NCBI GenBank assembly: GCA_964350695.1
Contig: CAYGKM010000016.1
Span: forward strand, 1 to 31,331
Reading direction: 5' to 3'
DNA length: 31,331 nucleotides
Origin: TMED27 sp964350695
GTDB lineage: Bacteria; Pseudomonadota; Alphaproteobacteria; Micavibrionales; Micavibrionaceae
Below are positions 24,137 to 31,311 of the stretch, one piece after another. How positions within the stretch are numbered: position 1 is the first letter of the stretch; every line of letters begins with the position of its first letter. Below the pieces are notes generated by a model. The model worked only from the letters and a program-made list of their open reading frames with translations. It was not told the DNA's origin and searched no databases. Made by a program: the position numbers and the translations under genes.

Positions 24137-24165
24137 AATATATTCTGGTTTGTTTTTTTTGTCAA
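24137..24165 (-). promoter_or_regulatory. Strong sigma70-type promoter of the 176-residue gene
   Basis: On the minus strand, -35 TTGACA (24160-24165), exactly 17 bases, then -10 TATATT (24137-24142). The start codon is about 30 bases beyond. Overlapping it is a GTTTG/CAAAC inverted repeat that could be an operator. Confidence 0.65.
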
Positions 24166-24204
24166 CAAACTTTAAAAACTCACAGCCCCTACAACGCATG
24201 AATC

Positions 24205-24235
24205 AAAAGAAAAACCGCCCCCCGAGGGGAGCGGT
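24205..24235 (-). terminator. Rho-independent terminator of the ncRNA candidate
   Basis: Minus strand ACCGCTCCCCTCGGGG pairs within 24214-24235 (ACCGC/GCGGT outer stem, one mismatch, CCCC/GGGG inner stem), followed by TTTTTCTTTT. It also terminates any read-through from rluD. Confidence 0.85.
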
Positions 24236-24404
24236 GTAGTTGTACCAGATCGGATGAAGTTAAATTGGGTTAAAACTACTATCTACTAAACTTGAGAGGC
24301 TTTTGAGAACGCCGTTTGTCCGTCAATTTGTTAATCTGCTCACTCTACTTTAAATTCTTGTCTATTATGTCATGGCCATTTGGCTTTGTTCGCACTGACC
24401 TTAT
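24205..24404 (-). ncRNA. Candidate small non-coding RNA, about 200 nt
   Basis: The 361-base gap between rluD and the hypothetical gene holds no convincing ORF but has a complete minus-strand transcription unit. A promoter (TTGCAT, 17 bases, TATTCT) predicts a start near 24404, and a strong terminator ends it near 24205. Local pairing is visible: GTAGTT (about 24273-24278) can pair with AACTAC just before the terminator, and GGTCA with TGACA near the 5' end. The sequence is AT-rich outside the terminator. I could not match it to 6S RNA, SRP RNA, RNase P RNA or tmRNA. It could instead be a long 3' trailer of rluD, but the promoter argues for an independent transcript. Confidence 0.5.
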
Positions 24405-24410
24405 ATATTT

Positions 24411-24439
24411 AGAATATCCAATATATTATGTAAATGCAA
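24411..24439 (-). promoter_or_regulatory. Promoter of the ncRNA candidate
   Basis: Minus strand -35 TTGCAT (24434-24439), 17-base spacer, -10 TATTCT (24411-24416), located 30-58 bases downstream of the rluD stop codon. Confidence 0.55.
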
Positions 24440-24468
24440 GACTTTTATCTAAAATTGTATCTACTTTT

Positions 24469-25458
24469 TTATTTATGTAATAAATTCAGCAACTTAGAAA
24501 AATCATCAGGCCGATCGGCTTCAAAACTCTGAACCTCTTCCGTAATCGGATGCACAAAGGACAACGCCTTTGCATGCAAAGCCTGTCTAGAGAAGCGTAA
24601 AACCCCTTCAATGGCCTTCTCGCTAAACCCCGCTTTTGACATCGCGCCGCGCACCGCCGTATCTTGCGGTCCATATAGCGGATCGCCGATCAAACAATGC
24701 TTAACCGCCTGCATATGCACGCGGATCTGGTGCGTGCGACCACTCTCCAGCTTGCAGTCCACAAGTGAAAGCGCCTCGTCAAAGCCTTGGCGTACATGAT
24801 AATGCGTGCGCGCTTCCTTACCGTCTCTCGGGCGAACGCCCATCCGCAAACGATTGCGAGGATCGCGGCCAATCGGCATATCTATCGTGCCCTTAGGCGG
24901 CACAGGAATTTTGAGCACCAGCGCTTCATAAACGCGGCTCAAAGATCTGTCCTCAAGCTGCGCCGCCAAGCCTTTATGCGCTTGGTCATGCTTCGCCACC
25001 ACCATCAAACCCGATGTATCTTTATCAAGGCGGTGCACAATGCCGGGGCGCACAACGCCGCCAATCCCCGATAAACTATCGCCGCAATGAAAAAGCAACG
25101 CATTCACCAGCGTCCCCGACCAGTTCCCCGCACCCGGATGTACAACAAGCCCCGCTTGCTTATTGATCACCAGCAAATGCTCGTCTTCATATACAACATC
25201 TAATGGAATATCTTCAGGCAAAGGCTCCGCCGCTTCCAAGGGCGGCATAATCAATTCCACCTTGTGCCCCTTGGCCACCTTGCGCGAAACATCGGCGCAT
25301 TTAAGCCCATTCAGCATCACCGCACCCTCGCTGATAAGCGCCGCCGCCCGCGAGCGCGATAAATCCTCGCTGATCTGGCTAAGCGCCTTATCCAGCCTTA
25401 AGCCCGCATGCTCGTCTTCAAAAACGAACTGCACCGTATCGTCATCTTCGCTCGACAT
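24469..25458 (-). CDS. rluD: RluD-family 23S rRNA pseudouridine synthase
   Basis: The 329-residue enzyme converts uridines of 23S rRNA (helix 69 in RluD) to pseudouridine. An S4 RNA-binding domain occupies about 16-75 (LRLDKALSQISEDLSRSRAA). The catalytic domain has VINKQAGLVVHPGAGNWSGT and the active-site motif HRLDKDTSGLMVVAK (Asp145), then RTHQIRVHM and GDPLYG. I chose ATG at 25458 because it overlaps the stop codon of the upstream gene (TAATG); an extra 10 residues from an upstream start are less likely. In many alphaproteobacteria rpoH follows rluD; here the ncRNA candidate does instead. Confidence 0.95.
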   Translation of the reverse strand: MSSEDDDTVQFVFEDEHAGLRLDKALSQISEDLSRSRAAALISEGAVMLNGLKCADVSRKVAKGHKVELIMPPLEAAEPLPEDIPLDVVYEDEHLLVINKQAGLVVHPGAGNWSGTLVNALLFHCGDSLSGIGGVVRPGIVHRLDKDTSGLMVVAKHDQAHKGLAAQLEDRSLSRVYEALVLKIPVPPKGTIDMPIGRDPRNRLRMGVRPRDGKEARTHYHVRQGFDEALSLVDCKLESGRTHQIRVHMQAVKHCLIGDPLYGPQDTAVRGAMSKAGFSEKAIEGVLRFSRQALHAKALSFVHPITEEVQSFEADRPDDFSKLLNLLHK

Positions 25459-26789
25459 TACGGCAGCACCCGCTGTTTTACGACACACGGGTCATCGTAA
25501 AGCTCCATCGCCGTACCCGCCGCAAGCCACGCATCTTCCCCGCGTATGATTTCAGGCTCGACGCCCTCTTCTCCAGATTCCATTTTATAAGCCATGTCAC
25601 TCCCTCCGACGAGTATCCGTTCATTATTCGGCCCGGGTAAAAGCTGATACGCATCCACCCCTTCGCCGTTAAAATATTCATCGCTCTCGAACAAAACCCC
25701 GCGCGGACTTAAGGTCAAAAGCCTTACATGTTCTTGCTGCCCTAAAACTCTATTATCAGGATTAAGAGGGGTTTCCCCGTCCACCAACACCGAAATCAAA
25801 CCATCATTGCTCAGCATCATATCACGCGCGACATAGCCCAGCGAGCCTGTATAAAATCTTTGCCAGCCCACCGCGCCGCTGGCCGCATCAATCACCATCA
25901 CCCACGCCCCGCGATTTTGCGCCATATCCAGCGGCAACGCCGTGCCCGCCACAAGCAATAAATTCTGTTTATACGCCATGCCGACCTCAAGCTGCGCGCC
26001 CGCCCCACGCGGATATTGCCGCTGCCAGACAATATCCCCTGCAGAATTCAAAAACGTGACCCAGCCTGATTTTCGCTGATTATCATCGGTGATAAATCCG
26101 GTCGCCAGCACTTCACCTGTCGGCAAAACGTCCAGACCCATAACCCTGTTCTCAAAACCCGTAACGATAGATTTATCAAAGCGCACACCGCCCGCCTCAT
26201 TGACAATATACAGCTTGGTAAACGCCGCGTCCGAAGGCCGCCCCCTCGCCGAAGTCGCAATCATATATGATTTGCCGTCCGCCATGCGTGCAATATCAAA
26301 CGCCTCGAGGCTGCCACTGGCTTTAATCTCTTTTTGCGACAGCAATGCCCCTTCCGCATCAAACACCCCGAACCACAGCACAAGGCGGTCTTTCCCCACA
26401 GAGCGGTTCGCCAAAACAGCCACGCCCTTTGAATTAGGCAGCATCTTGATAATATTCTTTAGCCCCGCAACGCCGTGAATCTTCTGCCACGCAGGCCGCC
26501 CGTTCTTCTTGATCTCCGCAAGAAGCAGCTCCGCAGGTGCATCTTTCGCGCCAAAACGCTCCCCCACAGCCAGCACATTGCCGCTCTCAAGCACAACCGC
26601 ACTTTTAAAGCGCTCCTGAATATCGCGCTCTCCCAAAACCGTATCCCAGATGTTATACGACCCCAAATTAGCCTCATGCAGCTTAACCAACTGCTCGTAA
26701 TCCACATCACATTCTTGCGCATATGCGCCGCCCGCCGCGCCCAAGCAAGCGACAATCAAACCGAATGTGAAAAAAAACCTGTTAATCAT
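25458..26789 (-). CDS. Secreted beta-propeller-like hypothetical protein
   Basis: The 443-residue precursor has a signal peptide (MINRFFFTFGLIVACLGAAG, then cleavage after YAQ or AYA). The mature part shows repeated blade-like units of about 50 residues with GEVLATGF, GDIVWQRQYPRG, GAVGWQRFYTG and GLISVLVDG motifs, as in delta-60/PQQ-like propellers that often scaffold proteins at the cell surface. A start at 26804 is possible; 26789 has TTTAGG 6 bases upstream and places the signal peptide at the N terminus. Its stop overlaps the rluD start. No enzymatic residues are apparent and the function is unknown. Confidence 0.78.
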   Translation of the reverse strand: MINRFFFTFGLIVACLGAAGGAYAQECDVDYEQLVKLHEANLGSYNIWDTVLGERDIQERFKSAVVLESGNVLAVGERFGAKDAPAELLLAEIKKNGRPAWQKIHGVAGLKNIIKMLPNSKGVAVLANRSVGKDRLVLWFGVFDAEGALLSQKEIKASGSLEAFDIARMADGKSYMIATSARGRPSDAAFTKLYIVNEAGGVRFDKSIVTGFENRVMGLDVLPTGEVLATGFITDDNQRKSGWVTFLNSAGDIVWQRQYPRGAGAQLEVGMAYKQNLLLVAGTALPLDMAQNRGAWVMVIDAASGAVGWQRFYTGSLGYVARDMMLSNDGLISVLVDGETPLNPDNRVLGQQEHVRLLTLSPRGVLFESDEYFNGEGVDAYQLLPGPNNERILVGGSDMAYKMESGEEGVEPEIIRGEDAWLAAGTAMELYDDPCVVKQRVLP

Positions 26790-26880
26790 ATACCTAAAGA
26801 CCATTGGAGAATGTTCTTTACAGTGTAAGATTGAAGGATTGAAAAGTCTATGCTGGTTAAACTGTAAGCGCATTATTTCC

Positions 26881-27924
26881 ATGAAACTCCTAATTATAAG
26901 CGACGCCTGGCTACCTCAAGTAAACGGGGTTGTAAGGACGTATGAGCATTTAAGCAAGCATATGCGAAAACTGGACCATGAAGTCCACGTCATCGGCCCG
27001 TCTGATTTTCCGCTGCGTATGCCGATGCTCGGCTATTCCGAAATTGAACTGGCGCTTTTCCCCTATCGGCGTTTAAAAAACATGATCGAAGCCTACGGCC
27101 CCGAGAAAATTCACATCTCCACCGAAGGACCGCTAGGCTGGGCGGCCCGCAAATACTGCATCAAGCATAATATGCCGTTCTCAACCTCCTTCCACACGCA
27201 ATTCCCCGACTATGTCGCCAAACGCCTCGCACGCTTCACGCCGTTCCTTTATGGCTTCTGGCACAATATCGGCAAAAAAGTCGTGCGTAATTTCCATTCT
27301 CGCTCGAAAACGATGTTTGTCGCCACCCAAAGCCTTGAAGACCAGCTCATCTCTTGGAATTTCAAAAACCCCATGCACCGCTTGATCCGTGGTGCGGATT
27401 TGGACAATTTCAGCACAGGCAAAAAAACAAAGTACAAAGACATGAAAGGCCCGATCGCCCTTTATGTAGGGCGCATCGCGATTGAAAAAAGCATCGAAGA
27501 CTTTCTCGAAATGGACTGGGACGGCTCAAAAGTCGTGATCGGCCTTGGCCCTAGCAAACAGGAACTCGAGGCCAAATACCCCGATGCACATTTTCTCGGC
27601 AAAAAAGAAGGCGCGCAGCTCGCGGAATATTACCGCTCCGCCGATGTCTTTGTCTTCCCCTCCCGCACCGACACCTTCGGCATCGTCCTCATCGAAGCCC
27701 TCGCCTCGGGCGTCCCCATCGCCGCGTATAGAGCCACAGGCCCGATCGACATCATGACCGAAGACTTCCTCGGCGTCCTGACCGATGATGACTTAAGCAC
27801 CGCAGCAAAGAAAGCGCTAACCTGCGGGAGCGCCAAGCAACGCTCGGATTTCGTGAAAACCCATTTCACATGGGAACGCGCCGCCAAACAATACGAAGAC
27901 GCCCTGATAAACAAAGTGAAATAA
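26881..27924 (+). CDS. agt: GT4-family glycosyltransferase, Agt-like
   Basis: The 347-residue cytoplasmic GT-B enzyme starts MKLLIISDAWLPQVNGVVRT, the N-terminal signature of GT4 enzymes acting on lipid acceptors. Near the C terminus VFVFPSRTDTFGIVLIEALA holds the EX7E-type donor site, followed by GVPIAA and GPIDIM. The same start motif occurs in diacylglycerol and phosphatidylinositol glycosyltransferases. The next gene on the same strand encodes a PlcP-like phosphoesterase; in several alphaproteobacteria plcP and agt are adjacent and swap phospholipids for glycolipids under phosphate shortage. The acceptor here is inferred from that context. ATG at 26881 is chosen because upstream in-frame codons do not resemble the family. 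Confidence 0.78.
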   Translation: MKLLIISDAWLPQVNGVVRTYEHLSKHMRKLDHEVHVIGPSDFPLRMPMLGYSEIELALFPYRRLKNMIEAYGPEKIHISTEGPLGWAARKYCIKHNMPFSTSFHTQFPDYVAKRLARFTPFLYGFWHNIGKKVVRNFHSRSKTMFVATQSLEDQLISWNFKNPMHRLIRGADLDNFSTGKKTKYKDMKGPIALYVGRIAIEKSIEDFLEMDWDGSKVVIGLGPSKQELEAKYPDAHFLGKKEGAQLAEYYRSADVFVFPSRTDTFGIVLIEALASGVPIAAYRATGPIDIMTEDFLGVLTDDDLSTAAKKALTCGSAKQRSDFVKTHFTWERAAKQYEDALINKVK

Positions 27925-28076
27925 TTCATGCCCTCACATGCTCTTTTTAGTCTGTGAACAACTTCCCCCTTTTAAAGACTCAAATTTGCGCAAACCCTGC
28001 CGAGTCGCGTAAGCTCTATATATATTTTGGTTCATCAGTCTGCGCATTCTGCATGGGCTTCACCAGAGATCATTTA

Positions 28077-29222
28077 ATGCCTTACGGTTTTTCCGGGCTT
28101 AATCGCCCTGTGTATTACAGATCAGTCTTCCTTTCCGACTTCCATATGGGAGCTAAAAGCTTTGACGCCCGCGCCCTTGTTGATTTTCTCCGATCCTTCC
28201 ACACCGATAAACTCTATCTCGTCGGCGATATCGTCGATGGCTGGAAACTCAATAAACGCTGGTACTGGACAGAAGATTGCAACTGCGTACTCGATGAAAT
28301 CGCAAAAAAAATCGACGCGGGCACGCGGGTCATCTACCTGCCCGGCAACCACGACGAAGAAGTCCGCAAACTTTTGCCCATCATGCGCTATCGCTTCGCC
28401 AGCAAAATCGGCATCGAAATCAAAGACAAAACCGTCCACCGCATGCTCGATGGCCGCAAATTCCTCGTCTTGCACGGCGATCAATTCGACCGCAAAATAC
28501 TCAAAGGCCCGCTCTCCCGCTGGGGCGATTATGTGTATGATTTCTTCATGGATCTCCTCGGTACATACCGAAGCGGCCCGCGCATCTTAATCTCGGGCAA
28601 ACTCAAACCCTTCTCCCTCGCCAAAGCCATGAGCAAGCACAGCCAAAAAGCGCTGCACCTCCTCAACAACTTCGAAGCCGCCGTACACAAGGCCGTCAAA
28701 CAGCGCGGCCTCGATGGGCTCATCTGCGGTCATACCCACATCCCCGTCATCAAAGCCGTGCAAGACATCACCTACGCCAACTCGGGAAGCTGGCTTCGCT
28801 CCGGCCACACTGCCCTCATCGAAACCCATGACGGCGCGCTTGAACTCATAGATTGTCCGTCCTCCTATTCCCCCCCGCTCCTCAGCGACACGCTGTTTAG
28901 CCCCGCATGCACACTCGTGCCTTGCGCAAAAAGATACAGACCCGCCACCGAAAAAATCCTCTATGCCATCAAACGAATCTGGCCGGAAAAAACCGCCTCA
29001 AAAACCCGCGCCCCGTTCGAGCCTTTGGAAATCCACAAAGTCGCCAGCGCACTCATCCCCAAGAAAAACCTGCAGAACATTTCCACCATCCCCATGCTGG
29101 CCTACGCCTCTGAAAAAGCTACGCTTTTTTGCCAAAAACTCGGGGATCAGGCCACTCTGGATTTGATAACTTCCCCCCCTGAGGCAAATTATTCGGTACA
29201 AATATCGGCCAGAAACTCGTAA
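28077..29222 (+). CDS. plcP: Metallophosphoesterase, PlcP-like (UDP-diacylglucosamine hydrolase relative)
   Basis: The 381-residue protein is a calcineurin-type phosphoesterase. Metal ligands are visible in order: FLSDFHMG (Asp21, His23), LVGDIVDGW (Asp51), LPGNHDE (Asn91, His92), VLHGDQFD (His133) and ICGHTHIP. GDIVDGWKLNKRWYW and the HGDQFD block match PlcP phospholipases C and the related LpxH enzymes. The C-terminal 120 residues are extra and Pro/Lys-rich. Alphaproteobacteria usually use LpxI rather than LpxH for lipid A, so PlcP is favoured, but LpxH-like activity is possible. The start is uncertain: ATG at 28077 has AGAGA upstream, ATG at 28053 is an alternative, and a GTG at 27954 is less likely. 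Confidence 0.72.
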   Translation: MPYGFSGLNRPVYYRSVFLSDFHMGAKSFDARALVDFLRSFHTDKLYLVGDIVDGWKLNKRWYWTEDCNCVLDEIAKKIDAGTRVIYLPGNHDEEVRKLLPIMRYRFASKIGIEIKDKTVHRMLDGRKFLVLHGDQFDRKILKGPLSRWGDYVYDFFMDLLGTYRSGPRILISGKLKPFSLAKAMSKHSQKALHLLNNFEAAVHKAVKQRGLDGLICGHTHIPVIKAVQDITYANSGSWLRSGHTALIETHDGALELIDCPSSYSPPLLSDTLFSPACTLVPCAKRYRPATEKILYAIKRIWPEKTASKTRAPFEPLEIHKVASALIPKKNLQNISTIPMLAYASEKATLFCQKLGDQATLDLITSPPEANYSVQISARNS

Positions 29223-29254
29223 AATTATTAATCCAACTAAAAGGATATAAAACC

Positions 29255-29623
29255 ATGGCCTCTATACTCATCGCCGAAGACGATAAATCAATGTCAGCCT
29301 TCCTGAAACTGGCCCTCGAAAAAGCCGGTCACGAGGTTACCGAGACCCATGACGGCAAAGCCGCCCTGGACGCCCTCGAAGGCAAAGCAGGCGAAAAATT
29401 CGACCTCCTCCTCACCGATATCGTAATGCCCGGTATGGACGGCATAGAGCTGTCCCAAAAAGCCACCGCCCTGATGCCCGATCTGAAGGTCATGTTCATC
29501 ACCGGTTTCGCCGCCGTAGCCATGGGCAACAAAAACATCACCGAGCAAAACGCCAAAATCCTCTCCAAGCCCTTTCACCTGAATGACCTTGTAGATCAGG
29601 TTGAAACGTTACTTGCCGCTTGA
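29255..29623 (+). CDS. cpdR: CpdR-type single-domain response regulator
   Basis: The 122-residue receiver domain has the acidic pocket AEDD (8-10), phospho-acceptor Asp55 in LLLTDIVMPGMDGIEL, FITGFAAVAM and Lys105 in LSKPFHL. The segments TDIVMPGMDGIEL, KVMFITGFAAVA and AKILSKPFHLNDLV closely match Caulobacter-type CpdR. That protein, when unphosphorylated, brings substrates such as CtrA and PdeA factors to ClpXP; CckA-ChpT controls its phosphorylation. The protein ends LLAA, like the CpdR tail needed for its own turnover. AAGGA lies about 9 bases upstream of the ATG. No cognate kinase is nearby, as expected for a phosphorelay-fed regulator. Confidence 0.9.
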   Translation: MASILIAEDDKSMSAFLKLALEKAGHEVTETHDGKAALDALEGKAGEKFDLLLTDIVMPGMDGIELSQKATALMPDLKVMFITGFAAVAMGNKNITEQNAKILSKPFHLNDLVDQVETLLAA

Positions 29624-29656
29624 CTAAATAAACAAGACTGCGGTAAACAAACACTT

Positions 29657-29765
29657 CTTTTGCTCAAACGGTTTTGCGTTTTTGAGAAGGCGCGTCGAGC
29701 GAAGCCTATATTGAATAGGCGAGAGAAGGCGCAACGTACTCAAAAACCAAAAACGGAAGAGCAAA
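29657..29765 (+). repeat. Long imperfect inverted repeat abutting tRNA-Val
   Basis: TTTGCTC (29659-29665) pairs with GAGCAAA (29759-29765), and TTTTTGAG (29679-29686) with CTCAAAAA (29739-29746). The strand between them pairs at 7 of 10 positions. The apex contains GCCTAT-ATTGA-ATAGGC (29704-29720). A direct repeat GAGAAGGCGC occurs at 29684-29693 and 29723-29732. The element ends exactly at the tRNA 5' end. TTGAGA (29682-29687) and TATATT (29707-29712) could be a promoter with a 19-base spacer. Confidence 0.65.
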
Positions 29766-29840
29766 GGGTGGTTAGCTCAGCGGTAGAGCACTTCCCCGAC
29801 ACGGAAGGGGTCACTGGTTCAATCCCAGTACCACCCACCA
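29766..29840 (+). tRNA. tRNA-Val (GAC)
   Basis: Cloverleaf: acceptor GGGTGGT/ACCACCC, D arm GCTC-AGCGGTA-GAGC, anticodon stem CTTCC/GGAAG with loop CCGACAC (anticodon GAC), T arm ACTGG-TTCAATC-CCAGT, and an encoded CCA. Confidence 0.96.
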
Positions 29841-29869
29841 TTTTCTTCTTCACAACATCAAATACCATA

Positions 29870-29897
29870 TTGCACATACAGCCGAACTCATTAAACT
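29870..29897 (+). promoter_or_regulatory. Promoter of receiver-domain gene, leaderless geometry
   Basis: -35 TTGCAC (29870-29875), a 16-base spacer and -10 TAAACT (29892-29897). The ATG at 29904 follows after 6 bases, and no Shine-Dalgarno sequence is present. Confidence 0.5.
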
Positions 29898-29903
29898 CGT
29901 TTT

Positions 29904-30392
29904 ATGAGCTATGACTTCTCGAAAAACACCGTTCTTGTTGTTGATGATGACAGAAACATGAAAATCCTTCTGTTAAACATCCTTAAAACCTTGAAGGTGA
30001 GGGAATGCGTAACGGCGGATGACGGCAAACAAGCCTTGGAGGTGTTCCTGAGATCGCACCCCGATGTCGTCCTGACCGACTGGGATATGGGGGATTATGA
30101 CGGCCTTAGCCTCACCAAAGCCATTAGAGAAGATGACCGCAAGAATAAAACACTCACCCCCGTAATTTTATGCTCCGGCAATACAAGCCTGTCCTTGGTC
30201 AAAAAGGCCCTTGATGCGGGCGTGACGGAATATCTGTGCAAACCCTTTTCAATCAGCGACCTCAGCAAAAGAATTCAATACACCCTCTCAAAACCCAGAC
30301 CCTGCGTAGACTCCGAAAACTATTATGGTCCGGACAGGCGGCGCGTGCGAAAAGCCAAGTATAGCGGCCCCGATAGAAGAAAGGCCGCATGA
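29904..30392 (+). CDS. Response regulator with C-terminal GPDRR repeats
   Basis: The 162-residue protein has an N-terminal receiver domain: VLVVDDD (12-16), phospho-acceptor Asp59 in VVLTDWDMGDYDGLSL, the Thr/Ser switch in ILCSGN (Ser91) and Lys113 in YLCKPF. Instead of an output domain it ends with two copies of an aromatic-GPDRR motif, YYGPDRRR (140-147) and YSGPDRRK (153-160). This tail recurs in many alphaproteobacterial signalling proteins and has no role I can state with certainty. Its stop overlaps the next start as ATGA, so the two are translationally coupled. No kinase gene is adjacent. Confidence 0.85.
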   Translation: MSYDFSKNTVLVVDDDRNMKILLLNILKTLKVRECVTADDGKQALEVFLRSHPDVVLTDWDMGDYDGLSLTKAIREDDRKNKTLTPVILCSGNTSLSLVKKALDAGVTEYLCKPFSISDLSKRIQYTLSKPRPCVDSENYYGPDRRRVRKAKYSGPDRRKAA

Positions 30393-30970
30393 CAATGAGC
30401 ACTCACAACCCCGAACATAATAAAGCACTAACCACAACGGTTTTAGATCACTATCTCAAACACCATGAACTTGTTCTTAAAAAATTGTTGCTCGTGCAAA
30501 AAGCCACCCAAATAAGCATCGAAAAACTGACGCGTTTGGCAAGCGGCGCATCGCCCGAAGAATTCGACACGATATGGGATGAAACCATAGAGATGTTTAA
30601 AAACTGCGGAGTTTCGGAAGAAGAACTCTTCGCAATCGAAGATGTCTTGGTCACAATACCGAAAGCGATCAAAGATCCATACCAGACAATGATCGATGAG
30701 GATGACTCAGTCCAAGCCCTCTTAAAACAAATCAACAGACAAGAATACGAAAAAGCCATGGTCGCAATCAAAAAAGTTCAAAGCAAGACCAACCCGATGT
30801 CAGGTCTTGGCCCTGACGAATATGAGCTCCATGACGACAAGGAAAGTGCGGCGCTTAAAACCCTCAAAACAAAAAGCGCACCGCGAAAAGGCCCTGAAAT
30901 CCCCTCGGATAAAAAACCGCCTAAAGACGCAGGCCGCGACTGGTGGAAACCGAATGATGATAAAAAATAA
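30389..30970 (+). CDS. Hypothetical helical partner of the receiver protein
   Basis: The 193-residue soluble protein has a helical N-terminal two thirds (TTTVLDHYLKHHELVLKKLL, then SPEEFDTIWDETIEMFKNCG, then SVQALLKQINRQEYEKAMVA). Its disordered, Lys/Pro-rich tail closes with GRDWWKPNDDKK. No HPt motif (HxxKG) or CheZ-like DFQD motif is visible, so I cannot call it a phosphotransferase or phosphatase. Translation begins at the ATGA overlap with the receiver gene (an ATG two codons later is possible). The tight coupling suggests it binds or acts on that receiver. Confidence 0.75.
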   Translation: MTMSTHNPEHNKALTTTVLDHYLKHHELVLKKLLLVQKATQISIEKLTRLASGASPEEFDTIWDETIEMFKNCGVSEEELFAIEDVLVTIPKAIKDPYQTMIDEDDSVQALLKQINRQEYEKAMVAIKKVQSKTNPMSGLGPDEYELHDDKESAALKTLKTKSAPRKGPEIPSDKKPPKDAGRDWWKPNDDKK

Positions 30971-31032
30971 CCGCGCCCCATTGCCCCCAAAACATTGATA
31001 TACAATCAGCCCTGCGAAATTCCGCAAAAAAA

Positions 31033-31041
31033 TGCTATAAT
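31033..31041 (+). promoter_or_regulatory. Extended -10 promoter of the zinc-ribbon gene
   Basis: TGCTATAAT is a perfect extended -10 (TG-C-TATAAT). The -35 region is weak. The ATG is 39 bases downstream with GGAGG as ribosome site. Confidence 0.6.
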
Positions 31042-31080
31042 GGAGTCGTAAATACCATTCCTCAACAAATGGAGGCCAAA

Positions 31081-31275
31081 ATGGCAATCACCGCATATTG
31101 TGTTAAATGTAAAGAAAAGGGCGTAGAGATGAAGTCTCCCGCCATTCACCAAACCAAAAAAGGCGGCTATATGGCCAAAGGCTCATGCCCGAAATGCTCA
31201 ACAACGCTCTGCGCGATCATGGGTAAGGACAAAGCCGAAGCAGCCGTCGCAAGCGGCGTTAAAAAAGCCTACTAA
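31081..31275 (+). CDS. Small zinc-ribbon protein (DUF5679-like)
   Basis: The 64-residue protein starts MAITAYCVKCKEKGVEMKSP and carries a second cysteine pair in GSCPKCSTTLCAIMG, giving CxxC (Cys7, Cys10) and CxxC (Cys36, Cys39), a classic zinc ribbon. The AYCVKCK start, the K-rich G-x-M-x-KG middle and the short length fit DUF5679-type proteins of unknown function. I chose the ATG at 31081 because GGAGG lies 6 bases upstream. A GTG/ATG four codons earlier overlaps that ribosome site. Extended -10 promoter upstream and hairpin terminator downstream make it a single-gene unit. Confidence 0.85.
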   Translation: MAITAYCVKCKEKGVEMKSPAIHQTKKGGYMAKGSCPKCSTTLCAIMGKDKAEAAVASGVKKAY

Positions 31276-31285
31276 ATCATCTCTT

Positions 31286-31311
31286 ACTGTTCCGGCATCG
31301 TTCGGAACAGT
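31286..31311 (+). terminator. Probable terminator of the zinc-ribbon gene
   Basis: ACTGTTCCG (31286-31294) pairs perfectly with CGGAACAGT (31303-31311) across an 8-base loop. The T-run after it is short (ATTTC), so termination strength is uncertain. Confidence 0.6.

Noticed and set aside
24427..24482. Recurring TTATGTAA/TTACGTAA octamers (also near 3590, 13143, 15497, 24129)
   Set aside because: They occur only in AT-rich gaps at varying distances from genes; with that composition chance copies are likely.
26821..26880. PHO box ahead of the Agt-like gene
   Set aside because: Only single CTGTAA-like half sites are present; the full CTGTCAT-N4-CTGTCAT pattern is missing.
28077..29222. Assignment as LpxH for lipid A synthesis
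   Set aside because: Motifs alone do not exclude it, but pairing with a GT4 lipid glycosyltransferase and the usual use of LpxI in the class make PlcP the better call.
29660..29914. An 84-codon frame spanning tRNA-Val
   Set aside because: It reads through the hairpin element and the tRNA itself; the RVVSSAVEHFPDTEGVTGS segment is a translated tRNA, a common false gene.
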